A DNA stretch of 40,465 nt from assembly GCF_003248455.1 (NCBI RefSeq), contig NZ_QFNM01000025.1, forward strand, positions 1 to 40,465, in the 5' to 3' direction. The DNA comes from Brevundimonas sp. GTDB taxonomy: Bacteria > Pseudomonadota > Alphaproteobacteria > Caulobacterales > Caulobacteraceae. The number at the start of each line of letters is the position of its first letter. Within the stretch, counting starts at the first letter, position 1. The translations under genes and the position numbers were made by a program. The notes under the pieces were generated by a model, which ran no database searches, was not told where the DNA came from, and saw only the letters and a program-made list of their open reading frames with translations. This document shows positions 34,032-40,465 of the stretch, piece by piece.

Positions 34032-35470
34032 TGATCCGCCCCCGCAGACAGGCGCGCATTCCAGGCGGCGAGGCGGTCGGCCGATGTCCTTGGCGTGAGC
34101 AGACTGACGACAACAAAGGCGGCGAAACTGGCCCCCACGCCGATCAAAAGCGGCGCGCTGGCGTAGATGTCTCCGCCGACCACCATGGCGATCACGGTGC
34201 AGGCGACGCCAGCCGCCATCGCCGCCAAGGCGCCGGCCAGCGTCGCGCGACGCCAGAGGATGCCACCGACGATGGCGACGAGCAGTCCGCCGACCAGTAT
34301 GCCGTAGGCTATGGTCAGGGCCGCGATGATGTCTTGCACCACGAGGGCCAGGCCGATGCCGATCAAGCCGAGTACGAGCAGATAGATTCGATTGTCCGCG
34401 AGACTATGAGCCTTCGCGATCTGCGGATGCGTCGCCGGCCGGCGACGACGCTTGAGGAGATCGACGATGTCGCGTTGGGCGACCGTAGCGGCCGCGATCA
34501 GGGCGCCGCTGCAGGTCGACATGATCGCCGCGAGCGCGGCGGCGACGACGAGGCCGGACAGCCCCGGCGGCAGAGCCAGATGGACGATCGCCGGGAAGGC
34601 GTCGTCCCGATGGTTCAGATTCGGCAGGATGGCCTTGGCGCACATCCCGACAAGGGCTCCGGCGACGCCGTAGGCGATGCAATAGACGCCGGTGGCTATG
34701 CCGGCGGTCCGGGCGACGCGCTCGTTCCGCGCCGTGGCGATCCGTTGCCATATGTCCTGACCGATGACCAGGCCGAGGACATAGGTGACGAAGTAGGCGA
34801 GGATCGCGTCGCCGCCGACATGGGTGAGGGAAAAGGCGCTGGCGGGAAGGCGTTCGGCGAGACCTGAGAAGCCCCCGGCCTGAATCAGGGCCGCGGGGAC
34901 CAGGATCAGGAAGATTCCGACCGTCTTGATCACGAACTGAACGATGTCGGTCAGGGTCACTGACCACATTCCCCCCATCATCGAATAGAGAAGGACGACC
35001 ACGCCGCCGGCGCCCATGGCGGCGAATCGGCTGATGCCGAAGACGCTGGATAGGACCGCCCCGCAGGCGATGGTCGAGACGACGCAGATCAGCAGCGTAT
35101 AGGCGCACATGACGAGGCCGGTCATCAGGCGAGCGTCGGCGCCGTAGCGGAGCTCGAGCATCTCCCCCACGGTATAGATGCGCAGCCGTCTGATTCGGGC
35201 GGCGAAGACCGCGCTGACCAGAATCACGCCGCACCCGATCGCCACGACCAACCACATGCCGGAGAGGCCATAGGCGTAGCCCAGGCCGACGCCCCCCACT
35301 GTAGAGGCGCCGCCGAGCACCACTGCGGCGAGGGTGCCGCCATACATCCAGAACCCGAGCCGGCGCCCCGCGACGGTGAAGTCCTCATCGTCGCCGACGC
35401 GGGATTTCGCGTACCAGCCGATCCCGATCTGAGCCAGGAAGTAGACGGCGATTACGACCACGTCGATCAT
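34028..35470 (-). CDS. Sodium:solute symporter (SSS family)
   Basis: Encodes 480 residues with about 13 membrane helices. Family blocks are FTVAGRRLGFWMYGGTLAAVVLGG-like (here DFTVAGRRLG and GGTLAAVVLGGASTVG), YTVGEMLELRYG, YSMMGGMWSVTLTDIVQF and VAAALAAIMSTCSGALIAAATV with the conserved Na-site serines. The branch resembles PutP/PanF-like carriers of amino acids, small peptides or vitamins; the substrate is unknown. It is the first gene of the island cluster, and downstream genes follow with overlaps or short gaps, so it probably leads their transcript. Confidence 0.88.
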   Translation of the reverse strand: MIDVVVIAVYFLAQIGIGWYAKSRVGDDEDFTVAGRRLGFWMYGGTLAAVVLGGASTVGGVGLGYAYGLSGMWLVVAIGCGVILVSAVFAARIRRLRIYTVGEMLELRYGADARLMTGLVMCAYTLLICVVSTIACGAVLSSVFGISRFAAMGAGGVVVLLYSMMGGMWSVTLTDIVQFVIKTVGIFLILVPAALIQAGGFSGLAERLPASAFSLTHVGGDAILAYFVTYVLGLVIGQDIWQRIATARNERVARTAGIATGVYCIAYGVAGALVGMCAKAILPNLNHRDDAFPAIVHLALPPGLSGLVVAAALAAIMSTCSGALIAAATVAQRDIVDLLKRRRRPATHPQIAKAHSLADNRIYLLVLGLIGIGLALVVQDIIAALTIAYGILVGGLLVAIVGGILWRRATLAGALAAMAAGVACTVIAMVVGGDIYASAPLLIGVGASFAAFVVVSLLTPRTSADRLAAWNARLSAGADQ

Positions 35471-36021
35471 GATCCGTACGCCCCGATCGACGCCGCCCCG
35501 CCCATGAGGCAGCCTGTCGCCCCCCTACCCCTCGTCCGCCCCATAACCTCGTCCCCTCGCCCGAAATCAGCATCCCGGAATTTGGTATGACAATCGGCAG
35601 GCGGGGCGCCGTAACGCCCTGGACCGGTTTTTCGGCCCGACCCGGCAAAAGACACAGGTCGCTGAATTGCCGCCCTCGAAGCCTCGACGGCAGCCTCTCG
35701 ACGGGCGGTCTCGCGCAAGATGTCGGAGATCGTCATGCTCTCGACCGCCGCCGGCGCAAAAGGCGGCCACGCAACCTAGGGAGCGACCGGCCGCCCCCAT
35801 CGCCGGCCAGGCCTCTCAAGGCCCTCGACCAAATTTACACACCCAAGGCCGTGTGCTCGAGAGGCGGCCCCTGGCGCGCCGCACGGCTTAGAGTTTTCCA
35901 CCCGCGACCTCGGTGACGGCCATAGGCGCCCGGAATCGATGCGGAGCCGCCAACGGCGTGCATCCCGTGCCGCTGGCGCAATTCCGCGAATCTTGGGCGC
36001 CGCGCAGAGTCCGGATACGCC
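35471..36021. other. 551 bases without a supported gene, upstream of the symporter
   Basis: This stretch should hold the promoter of the symporter-led operon. The only site seen is TTGGTATGACAA at 35582-35593. A minus-strand frame of 89 codons (35467-35736, start MTISDILRETARREAAVEAS) ends in an ATGA overlap with the symporter, but after its first 30 residues it is glycine- and arginine-rich and without recognisable family character. It may be the remnant of a regulator or chance. Nothing else is supported. Confidence 0.5.
35582..35593. promoter_or_regulatory. GntR-like operator candidate upstream of the symporter
   Basis: TTGGTATGACAA has the form TTGNNATNNCAA, an imperfect palindrome of the type many GntR/FadR regulators bind. 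It lies about 110 bases before the symporter ATG. No GntR gene is in the window. One visual match only. Confidence 0.25.
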
Positions 36022-36780
36022 CCGCGATTGGAGTTGAGCCAGGCCGAGGCCGAATACCGCGCGACCGAGCAGTTGGTCCCACAGCTCGAACTCGCCGTTC
36101 GCCGCCAGGAGCATGGCTTGACCCTGCTGCTCGGCGTGTCTCCCGGCCCGGTCCCTCGCGGCGCGGCGCTGGCGGAGATGCGCCTGCCCGCCCTGTCCGC
36201 AGGCCTTCCCGCCGACCTGCTGAGGCGGCGCCCCGACATCGCCCAGGCCGAACAATCCCTGGCCGCCACGGACCATGCGCTCCAGGCCGCGCGGGCGGCC
36301 TTCATGCCCAGCGTGCAGCTCAACGCCGCCACGGGCTATGTCGGCTCCAGCCTGCTGGACGACCCCGTCAGCGTCTTCTCGATCGGGGCCAGCATCCTTG
36401 CGCCATTGTTCGACAGCGGTCGGCTCGACGCCCAGGCCCGGGGCGCCGCCGCCCGTCGGGACCAGGCCGCCTTCGCCTATCGCAAGGCGGTGCTGACGGC
36501 CTTTCGCGAGGTCGAGGACGGCCTGGCGGCGGTGGCCTGGACGACACGTCAGGAGGCCGCCCTCGACGCCCAGCACGACGCTCTGCAGCGGGTGTTCGAC
36601 CAGGCCGCGCGGCGTCACGCCGAAGGCTATTCGCCCTATCTGGAGCAACTGGACGCGCAACGGACGCTGCTCCAGGCGGACCTGGCGCTGATCCAGATCC
36701 GCAACGATCGTCTGCTGGCCGTCGTCGCCCTCTATCAGGCGCTCGGCGGCGGCTGGAGCCTGTCCGAGAAGGGCGGCTGA
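36022..36780 (+). pseudogene. RND efflux outer-membrane factor (NodT/OprM type), N-terminus missing
   Basis: About 250 residues match the second half of TolC-like lipoproteins: ELSQAEAEYRATEQLVPQLE, LLGVSPGPVPRG, LPADLLRRRPDIAQAEQSL, SIGASILAPLFDSGRLDAQ and the final YQALGGGWSLSEKGG. Full proteins are about 470 residues with a signal peptide and lipobox, none of which is present. Homology stops abruptly near 36022, where the frame reads from unrelated DNA. No membrane-fusion or RND pump gene is nearby. The fragment cannot form a channel and is a relic of a rearrangement at the island's right side. Confidence 0.85.
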
Positions 36781-36782
36781 GC

Positions 36783-37232
36783 ATGGACGGCGCCTATCTC
36801 AGCGGTCTGATAGGCTTGGCCGGCGCGGCCATCGGCGGCCTCAGTTCTTTCGGCACCACATGGCTATCCCAGAGGTCTACGGCGCGCGAGACGCTGCGCA
36901 AGGAATCCCAGGCGGTGCGTCAGACCCTCTATACCGAATTCATCTCGGAGGCCTCGCGCCTGTTCGGCGATGCGATCAGCCATCAAAGAGAAGATGTCTG
37001 CAATCTGGTGACCCTCTACGCCCTGGTCGCCAGGATGCGCCTCGTCGCCTCCACGCCCGTGGTCGAAGCCGCCCAAGGCGTGATGAATTCGATCATCGCC
37101 ATGTACGGCTCGCCGAACCGCTCCCTTCACGACCTCCATCTTTTCCATCGGGAAGGGCGCTTGGATCCCTTACTGGATTTCAGCGAGACCTGCCGTGAGG
37201 AACTGATCCGGATCGCGCGCTCGCTGAAGTAA
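36783..37232 (+). CDS. Small membrane-anchored protein of unknown function
   Basis: Encodes 149 residues and starts two bases after the stop of the efflux fragment. One N-terminal membrane helix (SGLIGLAGAAIGGLSSFGTTW) precedes a basic linker (SQRSTARETLRKES) and a helical soluble domain (TLYTEFISEASRLFGDAIS, LVTLYALVARMRLV). No known domain was recognised. The spacing suggests it was co-transcribed with the efflux operon before that was truncated, so it may now lack a promoter. Confidence 0.7.
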   Translation: MDGAYLSGLIGLAGAAIGGLSSFGTTWLSQRSTARETLRKESQAVRQTLYTEFISEASRLFGDAISHQREDVCNLVTLYALVARMRLVASTPVVEAAQGVMNSIIAMYGSPNRSLHDLHLFHREGRLDPLLDFSETCREELIRIARSLK

Positions 37233-37750
37233 GATCGCGAACGAGCGCCCGTCTTGCGGCGCTGCGAAACCCTCGAGTTTCGCCAACACGGAGATGGTCC
37301 TGGCGCGTGTTCGGGGGGCGTGCGCGCCGGGACCGAGAGTTGACCGGACAAGGCCCGGTCGCGAGCGCAGGGAGGCACTCGCGAACCCAAGCTAGACGCA
37401 CGCCCTGGCTCGTGTGAGTGAGTGGAGGTGAGGCCGTCGGCCGCTAACGTCGCGATCTGCAGCCACAGAATCTTTCCGAAGAGACGCGATTGAAACCGCT
37501 CGCAGGTCTGGGTCATCCTCATCCATGACCTTCTCTGGGGCGATCCGCCGATTTGCGTGGTTAGCGCGATCTTGAGGGCGTCGAGGATGCGGTTCGCCTG
37601 AGAACGTTATCGGAAACGTGGTTGCGGTAGAGCTTCAGGAGATCGTAGACGAGGCATTCAAGCGCATGCGCAACTCAAGACAGGCATAGCGCGCCTCGGC
37701 GAGCGCGCCGCTCTCAAGAACACCGTAGCCAACGGCGACACACCGCACGC
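37233..37750. other. 518 bases without a supported gene
   Basis: Short frames on both strands lack family character. The part nearest 37750 may hold further decayed integrase sequence, but it carries stops in the best candidate frame. No terminator, tRNA or repeat of note was seen. Confidence 0.4.
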
Positions 37751-38028
37751 GCTGATCACGCGCTGCGGTTCCATGACCTGCGGGGGCACCGCCGCGACCA
37801 GCTACATCCTGGCGGGCCTGCCGCTGATGATGTGGCGACGATTCTCGGTTGGGAACTGAAGCGGGTGGAGGAGATCGCGCGCCGCTACGTCACCGGCGAG
37901 GCGATCGGCATGGGCATGATCGCACGGCTCCAGGACGCCCAGAACAGAAGGCCAACTGTAAAACCCCCTGTAAAACCCCACGCCAAAAGGGCGTCCGAAG
38001 ACGTCCGAAACGGCTCAAATGCAGTGAG
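37751..38028 (+). pseudogene. Tyrosine recombinase (phage-type integrase), C-terminal remnant
   Basis: The frame from 37751 reads ADHALRFHDLRG, the conserved HxLR active-site box of tyrosine recombinases. The expected next block, GTAATSYILAGLPL, is in the +1 frame from 37782, and the first frame resumes with DDVATILGWELKRVEEIARRY, which ends in the region of the catalytic tyrosine (RRYVTGEA). An extra G in the run at 37781-37785 and one missing base near 37826-37831 would explain both shifts. The N-terminal and core domains are absent. No stop is met before the att site, so the frame runs on into the tRNA. Confidence 0.75.
37956..38009. repeat. Short paired direct repeats beside the att site
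   Basis: CTGTAAAACCCC occurs twice in tandem (37956-37967, 37968-37979), and CGTCCGAA occurs twice (37992-37999, 38002-38009). They lie 20-75 bases inside the island next to the att site. This is where arm-type integrase or excisionase sites are often found, though they also encode the integrase tail. Confidence 0.4.
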
Positions 38029-38059
38029 GGCGGTGGCTGGGGAACTAGGACTCGAACCT
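38029..38059. repeat. Right attachment site (att) within tRNA-Gln
   Basis: Overlaps the 3' half of the intact tRNA-Gln and five bases beyond its CCA. It matches 22990-23020 at 30 of 31 positions; the difference is T here and C on the left, in the T stem. Here the T stem pairs properly (CTAGG with CCTAG), so this is the functional copy. Confidence 0.75.
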
Positions 38060-38107
38060 AGAATGACGGTACCAAAAACCGTAGTGTTACCATTACACCA
38101 TTCCCCA
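38034..38107 (-). tRNA. tRNA-Gln, anticodon UUG
   Basis: The minus strand forms a 74-base tRNA with encoded CCA. The acceptor TGGGGAA pairs with TTCCCCA, and the discriminator is G. The anticodon arm ACGGT-TTTTGGT-ACCGT gives TTG. The T arm is CTAGG-TTCGAGT-CCTAG. Its 3' end is the insertion site of the island, and insertion left the tRNA intact. Confidence 0.96.
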
Positions 38108-38306
38108 GCAGGATCGGCGTTTCCGCAGCGCTTGTGCGGCGGAGGCGGTCAGATAGGCCAAACCGATTTGGGATGCAACACCCTCTTTCGGGACTATTTC
38201 CGGTCCGTGCGAACAAGGTCGAAATGGGTGCTTGCGGCCTCTCGAAGCCATGGTTATAAGCCGCGTCCTCACTTCGGGGCGACGCCTTGCGGCCCGTCCC
38301 CACGGT

Positions 38307-38383
38307 CGGAGTGTGGCTCAGCCTGGTAGAGCACTGCGTTCGGGACGCAGGGGTCGGAGGTTCGAATCCTCTCACTCCGACCA
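38307..38383 (+). tRNA. tRNA-Pro, anticodon CGG
   Basis: A 77-base tRNA with encoded CCA. The acceptor CGGAGTG pairs with CACTCCG, and the discriminator is A. The anticodon arm CTGCG-TTCGGGA-CGCAG gives CGG, reading CCG. The T arm holds GGTTCGAATCC. The 199 bases between it and tRNA-Gln show no gene. Confidence 0.96.
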
Positions 38384-38432
38384 TCTTCTCCCTCTGAAAT
38401 GGACAGCGGACGACGGGCGTGCAGCGGCGCGC

Positions 38433-39467
38433 TCAATCGTCGTTCGCGGCGGTCTCCATCGCCTGGCGCGCAACGGCGTTCAGATGCGCCCCGACCGACT
38501 CGATGGTTCGCAGCCCCAGCGCCTCGCGTCGGGCCGCCAGGTCGGGCGAACCGGCGTCGTAGTCGGCCATCAGCCGGCGCACGAAACTTCCGTCCCGCAC
38601 CTCGGCGAGCACCTGGTCCATCGCCTCGCGCGAAGCGGCGCCGACGACGCGCGGCCCGGTCAGATAGGCGCCGTATTCCGCCGTGTTGGAAATCTTGGCG
38701 AAGGCGCCGGCGACGCCGCGTTCGTACATCAGGTCCGTCACCAGTTTGGTCTCGTAGAAACACTCGAACCAGGCGACCTCGGGCGGATAGCCGGCCTCGA
38801 CCAGCTTCATGAACGCCGCGTCGATCAGTTCGGCGATCCCGCCGCACAGCACCACCTGTTCGCCGAACAGGTCGCTTTCGCATTCGTCCCGCATCGTCGT
38901 CTCAAATATGCCCTTGCGTCCGCACCCCAGGGCCGCCGCATAGGACAGCCCCAGGGCGTGGGCGCCGCCCGTTGCGTCCTGATGGACTCCGAACAGGCAG
39001 AACACCCCCTCTCCCGCCTGGTACAGGTCACGGATGCGCGGCCCGATCCCCTTGGGCGAGGCCAGGATCACGTCCAGATCGGCGCGCGGCTGCACCAGGC
39101 CGAACCGCACCGACAGACCGTGGGCGAAGATCAGGGCCGCGCCCGGCCGCACGTTCGGCTCCAGTTCGTCGCGCCATAGGTCGCGGTGCGCCTCGTCGGA
39201 CGTCATGACGGCGATCACGTCCGCGCCGACCGCCGCCTCGGCCGCCGTCATCACTTCGAACCCCTCCGCGCACGCCAGATCGCGGGTCTTCGACCCCGCC
39301 TTCAGCCCCACGACGATGTCGACCGCCCCCGAATCGCGCAGGTTCAGCGCATGGGTGCGCCCCTGGCTGCCATAGCCGATCATGGCGATGCGCTTGCCGC
39401 GAATGATCGAAAGGTCGCAATCCCGATCGTGGAAGACGGGCAAGGGATGATCTAGGGTCTGGGTCAT
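38433..39467 (-). CDS. Divergent ketol-acid reductoisomerase (IlvC-like) paralogue
   Basis: Encodes 344 residues of class I KARI fold, the enzyme of branched-chain amino-acid synthesis. The NADPH loop is IAMIGYGSQGRTHALNL (residues 27-43). Catalytic and metal residues are kept: H116 in FAHGLSVRF, K139 in ASPKGIGP, D199 and E203 in ESDLFGEQ, glutamates in FYETKLVTDLMYE and the serine of ISNTAEYG. Positions fixed in normal IlvC are changed: QGHAHAL is QGRTHAL, PKGPGH is PKGIGP, and HGxNIHF is HGLSVRF. It may be a second KARI with altered substrate. ATG at 39467 has AAGG before it; ATG at 39479 is an alternative. Confidence 0.82.
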   Translation of the reverse strand: MTQTLDHPLPVFHDRDCDLSIIRGKRIAMIGYGSQGRTHALNLRDSGAVDIVVGLKAGSKTRDLACAEGFEVMTAAEAAVGADVIAVMTSDEAHRDLWRDELEPNVRPGAALIFAHGLSVRFGLVQPRADLDVILASPKGIGPRIRDLYQAGEGVFCLFGVHQDATGGAHALGLSYAAALGCGRKGIFETTMRDECESDLFGEQVVLCGGIAELIDAAFMKLVEAGYPPEVAWFECFYETKLVTDLMYERGVAGAFAKISNTAEYGAYLTGPRVVGAASREAMDQVLAEVRDGSFVRRLMADYDAGSPDLAARREALGLRTIESVGAHLNAVARQAMETAANDD

Positions 39468-40008
39468 GGCCGCCTTCATAACCCCTTCCTCCGTCGTCGC
39501 CTTCTGGAAAGAGGCCGGACCCGAAAAGTGGTTCGCCAAGGACGAGGCGTTCGACGCCCTGTTCCGCGACCGGGGCCGGGCGGCCCACTGGGCGGCGGCG
39601 CGGCGGGAGCTGGACGGCTGGATGAACTCGGCCGAGGACGCCCTGGCCCTGCTGATTCTGTTGGACCAGTATCCCCGCAACAGTTTTCGCGGCACGGCGC
39701 ACCAGTTCGCCACCGACCCCCTGGCCCTGATGTTCGCCAACCAGGCCGTGGCGCGCGACCTGCACCTGGCGGTCGCGCCCGCGTTGAGGAACTTCCTGCT
39801 GCTGCCCTTCGAACATTCCGAGCGGATCGAGGACCAGGACCGCTACATGGCCCTGGTCGCCGGCGACGAAGAACTGGAGAAATGGGGCAGGCTGCACCGC
39901 GACATCATCGTCCGCTTCGGCCGGTTCCCCCACCGCAACCGCGTCCTGGGCCGCGAAACCACGCCCGAGGAACAGGCCTTCCTCGACGACGGCGGCTTCG
40001 GCGGCTGA
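39466..40008 (+). CDS. DUF924 family protein
   Basis: Encodes 180 residues. The DUF924 pattern is clear: VVAFWKEAGPEKWFAKDEAFD at the start, LILLDQYPRNSFRGTAHQFATD, FLLLPFEHSERIEDQDRYM and RFGRFPHRNRVLGRETTPEEQAFL near the end. It is an all-helical soluble protein with no enzymatic role I can name. Its ATG overlaps the start ATG of the divergent KARI gene, so neither has a private promoter region. Confidence 0.85.
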   Translation: MAAFITPSSVVAFWKEAGPEKWFAKDEAFDALFRDRGRAAHWAAARRELDGWMNSAEDALALLILLDQYPRNSFRGTAHQFATDPLALMFANQAVARDLHLAVAPALRNFLLLPFEHSERIEDQDRYMALVAGDEELEKWGRLHRDIIVRFGRFPHRNRVLGRETTPEEQAFLDDGGFGG

Positions 40009-40131
40009 CAACCCACGGCCTTCTCCCGCTTGTGGGGACGGGCCGCGACGGGGTGGAGGGCCTCTTGAAGTCCAGACGCTTGCGATGCCGCGCAAAGTCC
40101 CGCCGTCACGACCAGGCCGTCCATTTACCCT

Positions 40132-40239
40132 CGTCATCCTCGGCCTTGTGCCGAGGATCCATAATCCCGGTGTCCGTCGCCGTGCCCCCGACCTTTGAGA
40201 CCGAGCGTATGGATCCTCGGCACAAGGCCGAGGATGACG
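40132..40239. repeat. Perfect 31-base inverted repeat pair (REP/BIME-like)
   Basis: The left arm 40132-40162 and right arm 40209-40239 are exact reverse complements, separated by 46 bases. Each arm has its own stem, CCTCGGC-CTTGT-GCCGAGG, so nested hairpins or a cruciform can form. No T-run follows. It lies after the DUF924 gene in non-coding DNA, the usual place for REP elements, which can bind gyrase or protect mRNA ends in other bacteria. Confidence 0.85.
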
Positions 40240-40465
40240 GGTCTTGAGAGGCGCGATTGCCCCCAGCCATCACAATGCGGCTGGTTGATTCCTTTCGATT
40301 CCAACCGCTTGCCGAAATATCTCCCCCATCAACCATCCCCCCTCCGAAACGCGCGTATTCTTGCTTCGTCTCGTCGCATCGGAGGGCTCGTAAGGCCTGC
40401 GACCTTGCGGCGGCGGGAGCGGATGGAACGGGAGCGGGTCCGAAACGGCCCGCGCCGGCGGCGAC
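40240..40465. other. Tail of window: no gene firmly supported
   Basis: About 225 bases. An inverted pair CCTCCGA (about 40347) and TCGGAGG (about 40380) could form a leader stem-loop. An ATG near 40423 preceded by GGGAG opens a frame MERERVRNGPRRRR that runs off the window. It is too short and too basic to judge, and could be the start of a gene beyond the edge. Confidence 0.3.

Larger units (their letters stand above)
22990..38059. mobile_element. Putative 15-kb genomic island at tRNA-Gln
   Basis: Flanked by 31-base direct repeats (22990-23020 and 38029-38059, one mismatch) that match the 3' end of tRNA-Gln and its encoded CCA. The intact tRNA is at the right end, and a tyrosine-recombinase C-terminal remnant lies right beside it reading towards it. 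This is the standard layout of tRNA-targeted islands. The cargo is eight co-directional genes for peptide sensing, import and catabolism, followed by gene debris. The recombinase is frameshifted and lacks its N-terminus, so the island is probably no longer mobile by itself. Confidence 0.75.

Noticed and set aside
23038..35470. Lasso-peptide biosynthetic cluster
   Set aside because: The receptor/FecIR/peptidase set is suggestive, but no precursor gene, B protease or C cyclase is present, and the peptidase is S41 tricorn and not an S9 isopeptidase.
35467..35736. Minus-strand 89-codon gene before the symporter
   Set aside because: The ATGA overlap is tempting, but beyond the first 30 residues the protein looks like a random GC-rich frame. 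Kept only as a note.
38058..38384. Minus-strand frame starting MVGVRGFEPPTPASRTQ
   Set aside because: False translation of the antisense of tRNA-Pro and the DNA beside it.
1..40465. CRISPR arrays, rRNA genes, transposase-bearing insertion sequences
   Set aside because: No regularly spaced repeats, no rRNA sequence and no transposase were found on reading the window.

Overview
The window is GC-rich chromosomal DNA with tightly packed genes, many joined by 4-base start/stop overlaps. Gene content and order (rpoZ-rsh-LOG-pyrE-pdxJ-acpS-lepB-rnc-era, divergent dapA/Slt, FecI/FecR/TonB receptor sets, a Rsh protein instead of separate RelA and SpoT) point to an alphaproteobacterium of the Caulobacterales, most likely Brevundimonas or a close relative. 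The genus is an inference from gene order and protein style; no database search was made.

Left part, about 1-22,900, is core chromosome. A leftward nine-gene run goes from rpoZ (6,927) down to the start of era (1). Next come folK, a NYN-domain protein and a family 5-type uracil-DNA glycosylase, then smpB-dapA leftward. A periplasmic lytic transglycosylase, a TetR regulator divergent from a GT2 glycosyltransferase, two RNA methyltransferases, an MHS-type MFS transporter, the helicase HrpB and an APC amino-acid permease follow. The block ends with a strong terminator, tRNA-Leu(UAG), a small secreted protein and Dps.

Middle part, 22,990-38,059, is best read as a 15-kb genomic island in the 3' end of tRNA-Gln(UUG). 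The intact tRNA lies at the right end (38,034-38,107), and a 31-base copy of its 3' end plus downstream bases (30 of 31 identical) lies at the left end. A decayed tyrosine-recombinase C-terminus sits next to the tRNA. The cargo is eight genes on one strand, read right to left: Na+/solute symporter, class IV aminotransferase, ornithine-cyclodeaminase/mu-crystallin family reductase, exported amidohydrolase, FecI-like sigma factor, FecR-like anti-sigma, TonB receptor with an N-terminal STN signalling domain, and an exported tricorn-core protease (beta-propeller, PDZ, S41). Together they look like a self-regulated system to sense, import, cleave and catabolise a peptide or peptide-like compound. 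The right end of the island is a scrap-yard: an N-terminally truncated RND-efflux outer-membrane gene, an orphan small membrane protein and the integrase remnant.

Right part, 38,060-40,465, returns to the chromosome: tRNA-Gln, tRNA-Pro(CGG), a divergent ketol-acid reductoisomerase paralogue, a DUF924 protein whose start codon overlaps that of the reductoisomerase, and a perfect 31-base inverted repeat of REP/BIME type.

The most interesting items are the island-borne peptide-utilisation system, a likely CTG start for rsh placed behind a perfect Shine-Dalgarno, the divergent reductoisomerase, and two cases where divergent genes overlap at their start codons.
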